Shown here piece by piece: positions 5,021-5,226 of a DNA stretch of 5,226 nt (position 1 is its first letter; the number at the start of each line of letters is the position of its first letter). The position numbers and the translations under genes were made by a program. The notes under the pieces were generated by a model. The model made no database searches, was not told the DNA's origin, and saw nothing but the letters and a program-made list of their open reading frames with translations. The DNA comes from Planctomycetaceae bacterium (GTDB lineage Bacteria > Planctomycetota > Planctomycetia > Pirellulales > Thermoguttaceae), in NCBI GenBank assembly GCA_031259095.1, contig JAIRLW010000312.1:1-5226 (forward strand), in the 5' to 3' direction.

Positions 5021-5186
5021 TTGATGCGTCGGAATCGACCCAATCACTGAATTGAGCAATTGTTTCAGACACAATTTCCCATTCTTCTGCATTGTCTTTA
5101 CAATCACGAAAGATTGTTTTTGCCCAAGCGATAAATTCGCCGTCTTTGACGGGCATGTAACTGTTTCTGTGAGCCATAGTTTTTGT

Positions 5187-5192
5187 TCCTTT
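5187..5192 (-). promoter_or_regulatory. Shine-Dalgarno site of the chimeric pseudogene
   Basis: The minus strand reads AAAGGA, then nine bases, then ATG (5177-5175). The start region is intact, so a 61-residue truncated product could still be made. Confidence 0.5.
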
Positions 5193-5226
5193 TTTGATAG
5201 GATGAAATGAAACGGGTTAATGTTTT

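Larger units (their letters stand above)
4727..5177 (-). pseudogene. Frameshifted chimeric pseudogene with a clan AA (retroviral-like) aspartyl protease domain
   Basis: ATG (5177-5175) has a good Shine-Dalgarno site, but the reading frame ends after 61 codons. Removing one copy of the 20-bp duplication (4981-5020) and one copy of the 5-bp duplication (4925-4934) leaves 426 bases, one continuous frame of 141 residues. Restored residues from about 47 on read VDSDASTLVISDH, LKNQLGLRVLHTTESELADG, CPQCEFVDP, FKNRESICRAIMLPD and VLLGAIPIEDMDVIIDP. The LLGxIPxEdmDvxxdP and LADG signatures are those of retroviral-like clan AA aspartyl proteases. The usual DTGA/DSGA active-site motif reads DSDA (48-51). 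Residues 1-46 (MAHRNSYMPVKDGEFIAW and following) do not look like the protease N-terminus and resemble the start of a different hypothetical family with a KDxEFxxW pattern. A deletion fusing two neighbours is inferred. The gene converges on the second DUF1559 gene with 58 bases between. Family assignment is from motif recognition. Confidence 0.7.

Overview
The window looks like a planctomycete chromosome. Two genes encode the secreted, prepilin-like DUF1559 proteins that are hugely expanded in Planctomycetes. Each has an FTLVELLVV cleavage/methylation segment, a DGTSNT motif and a C-terminal H-X9-DG motif. The DNA is AT-rich for that phylum and gene density is low, with long intergenic stretches, palindromic repeats and a decayed gene. 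A host-associated, reduced-GC lineage is possible, but that is inference.

Layout from left to right. (1) A minus-strand gene (38-598) encodes a secreted Pro/Ser/Arg-rich low-complexity protein. Its 14-residue repeat continues in frame beyond the stop codon to the window edge. (2) An intergenic stretch of about 860 bp (599-1461) holds this gene's promoter, four REP-like GTCCC/GGGAC palindromes, an 80-bp terminal-inverted-repeat element and a further inverted repeat. (3) A strong sigma70-type promoter (TTGACA-N17-TACACT) drives a 120-residue membrane-anchored Cys/His-rich protein (1462-1824). (4) A gene-poor gap leads to the first DUF1559 protein (2299-3345). Its well-formed ATG and Shine-Dalgarno lie upstream at 2174 in another frame. 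A run of ten G separates the two and sets the frame. (5) A nested inverted repeat (3372-3430) follows, then the second DUF1559 protein (3643-4668), which carries a perfect 21-bp in-frame tandem duplication. (6) A convergent minus-strand pseudogene (5177 down to 4727) follows. Removing one copy of a perfect 20-bp tandem duplication and one copy of a perfect 5-bp tandem duplication restores a single 141-codon frame. The restored protein has a short N-terminal segment of another family joined to a retroviral-like (clan AA) aspartyl protease.

The genes do not form an operon or an evident pathway. The unifying theme is sequence instability: a homopolymeric G tract at a start region, three perfect tandem duplications within about 1.1 kb, repeat-rich coding sequence and REP-like elements. 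The most testable observations are the poly-G frame switch in the first prepilin-like gene and the duplication-broken protease. I see no CRISPR array, tRNA, rRNA, integrase or complete transposon, and nothing that is clearly a new defence or metabolic system.
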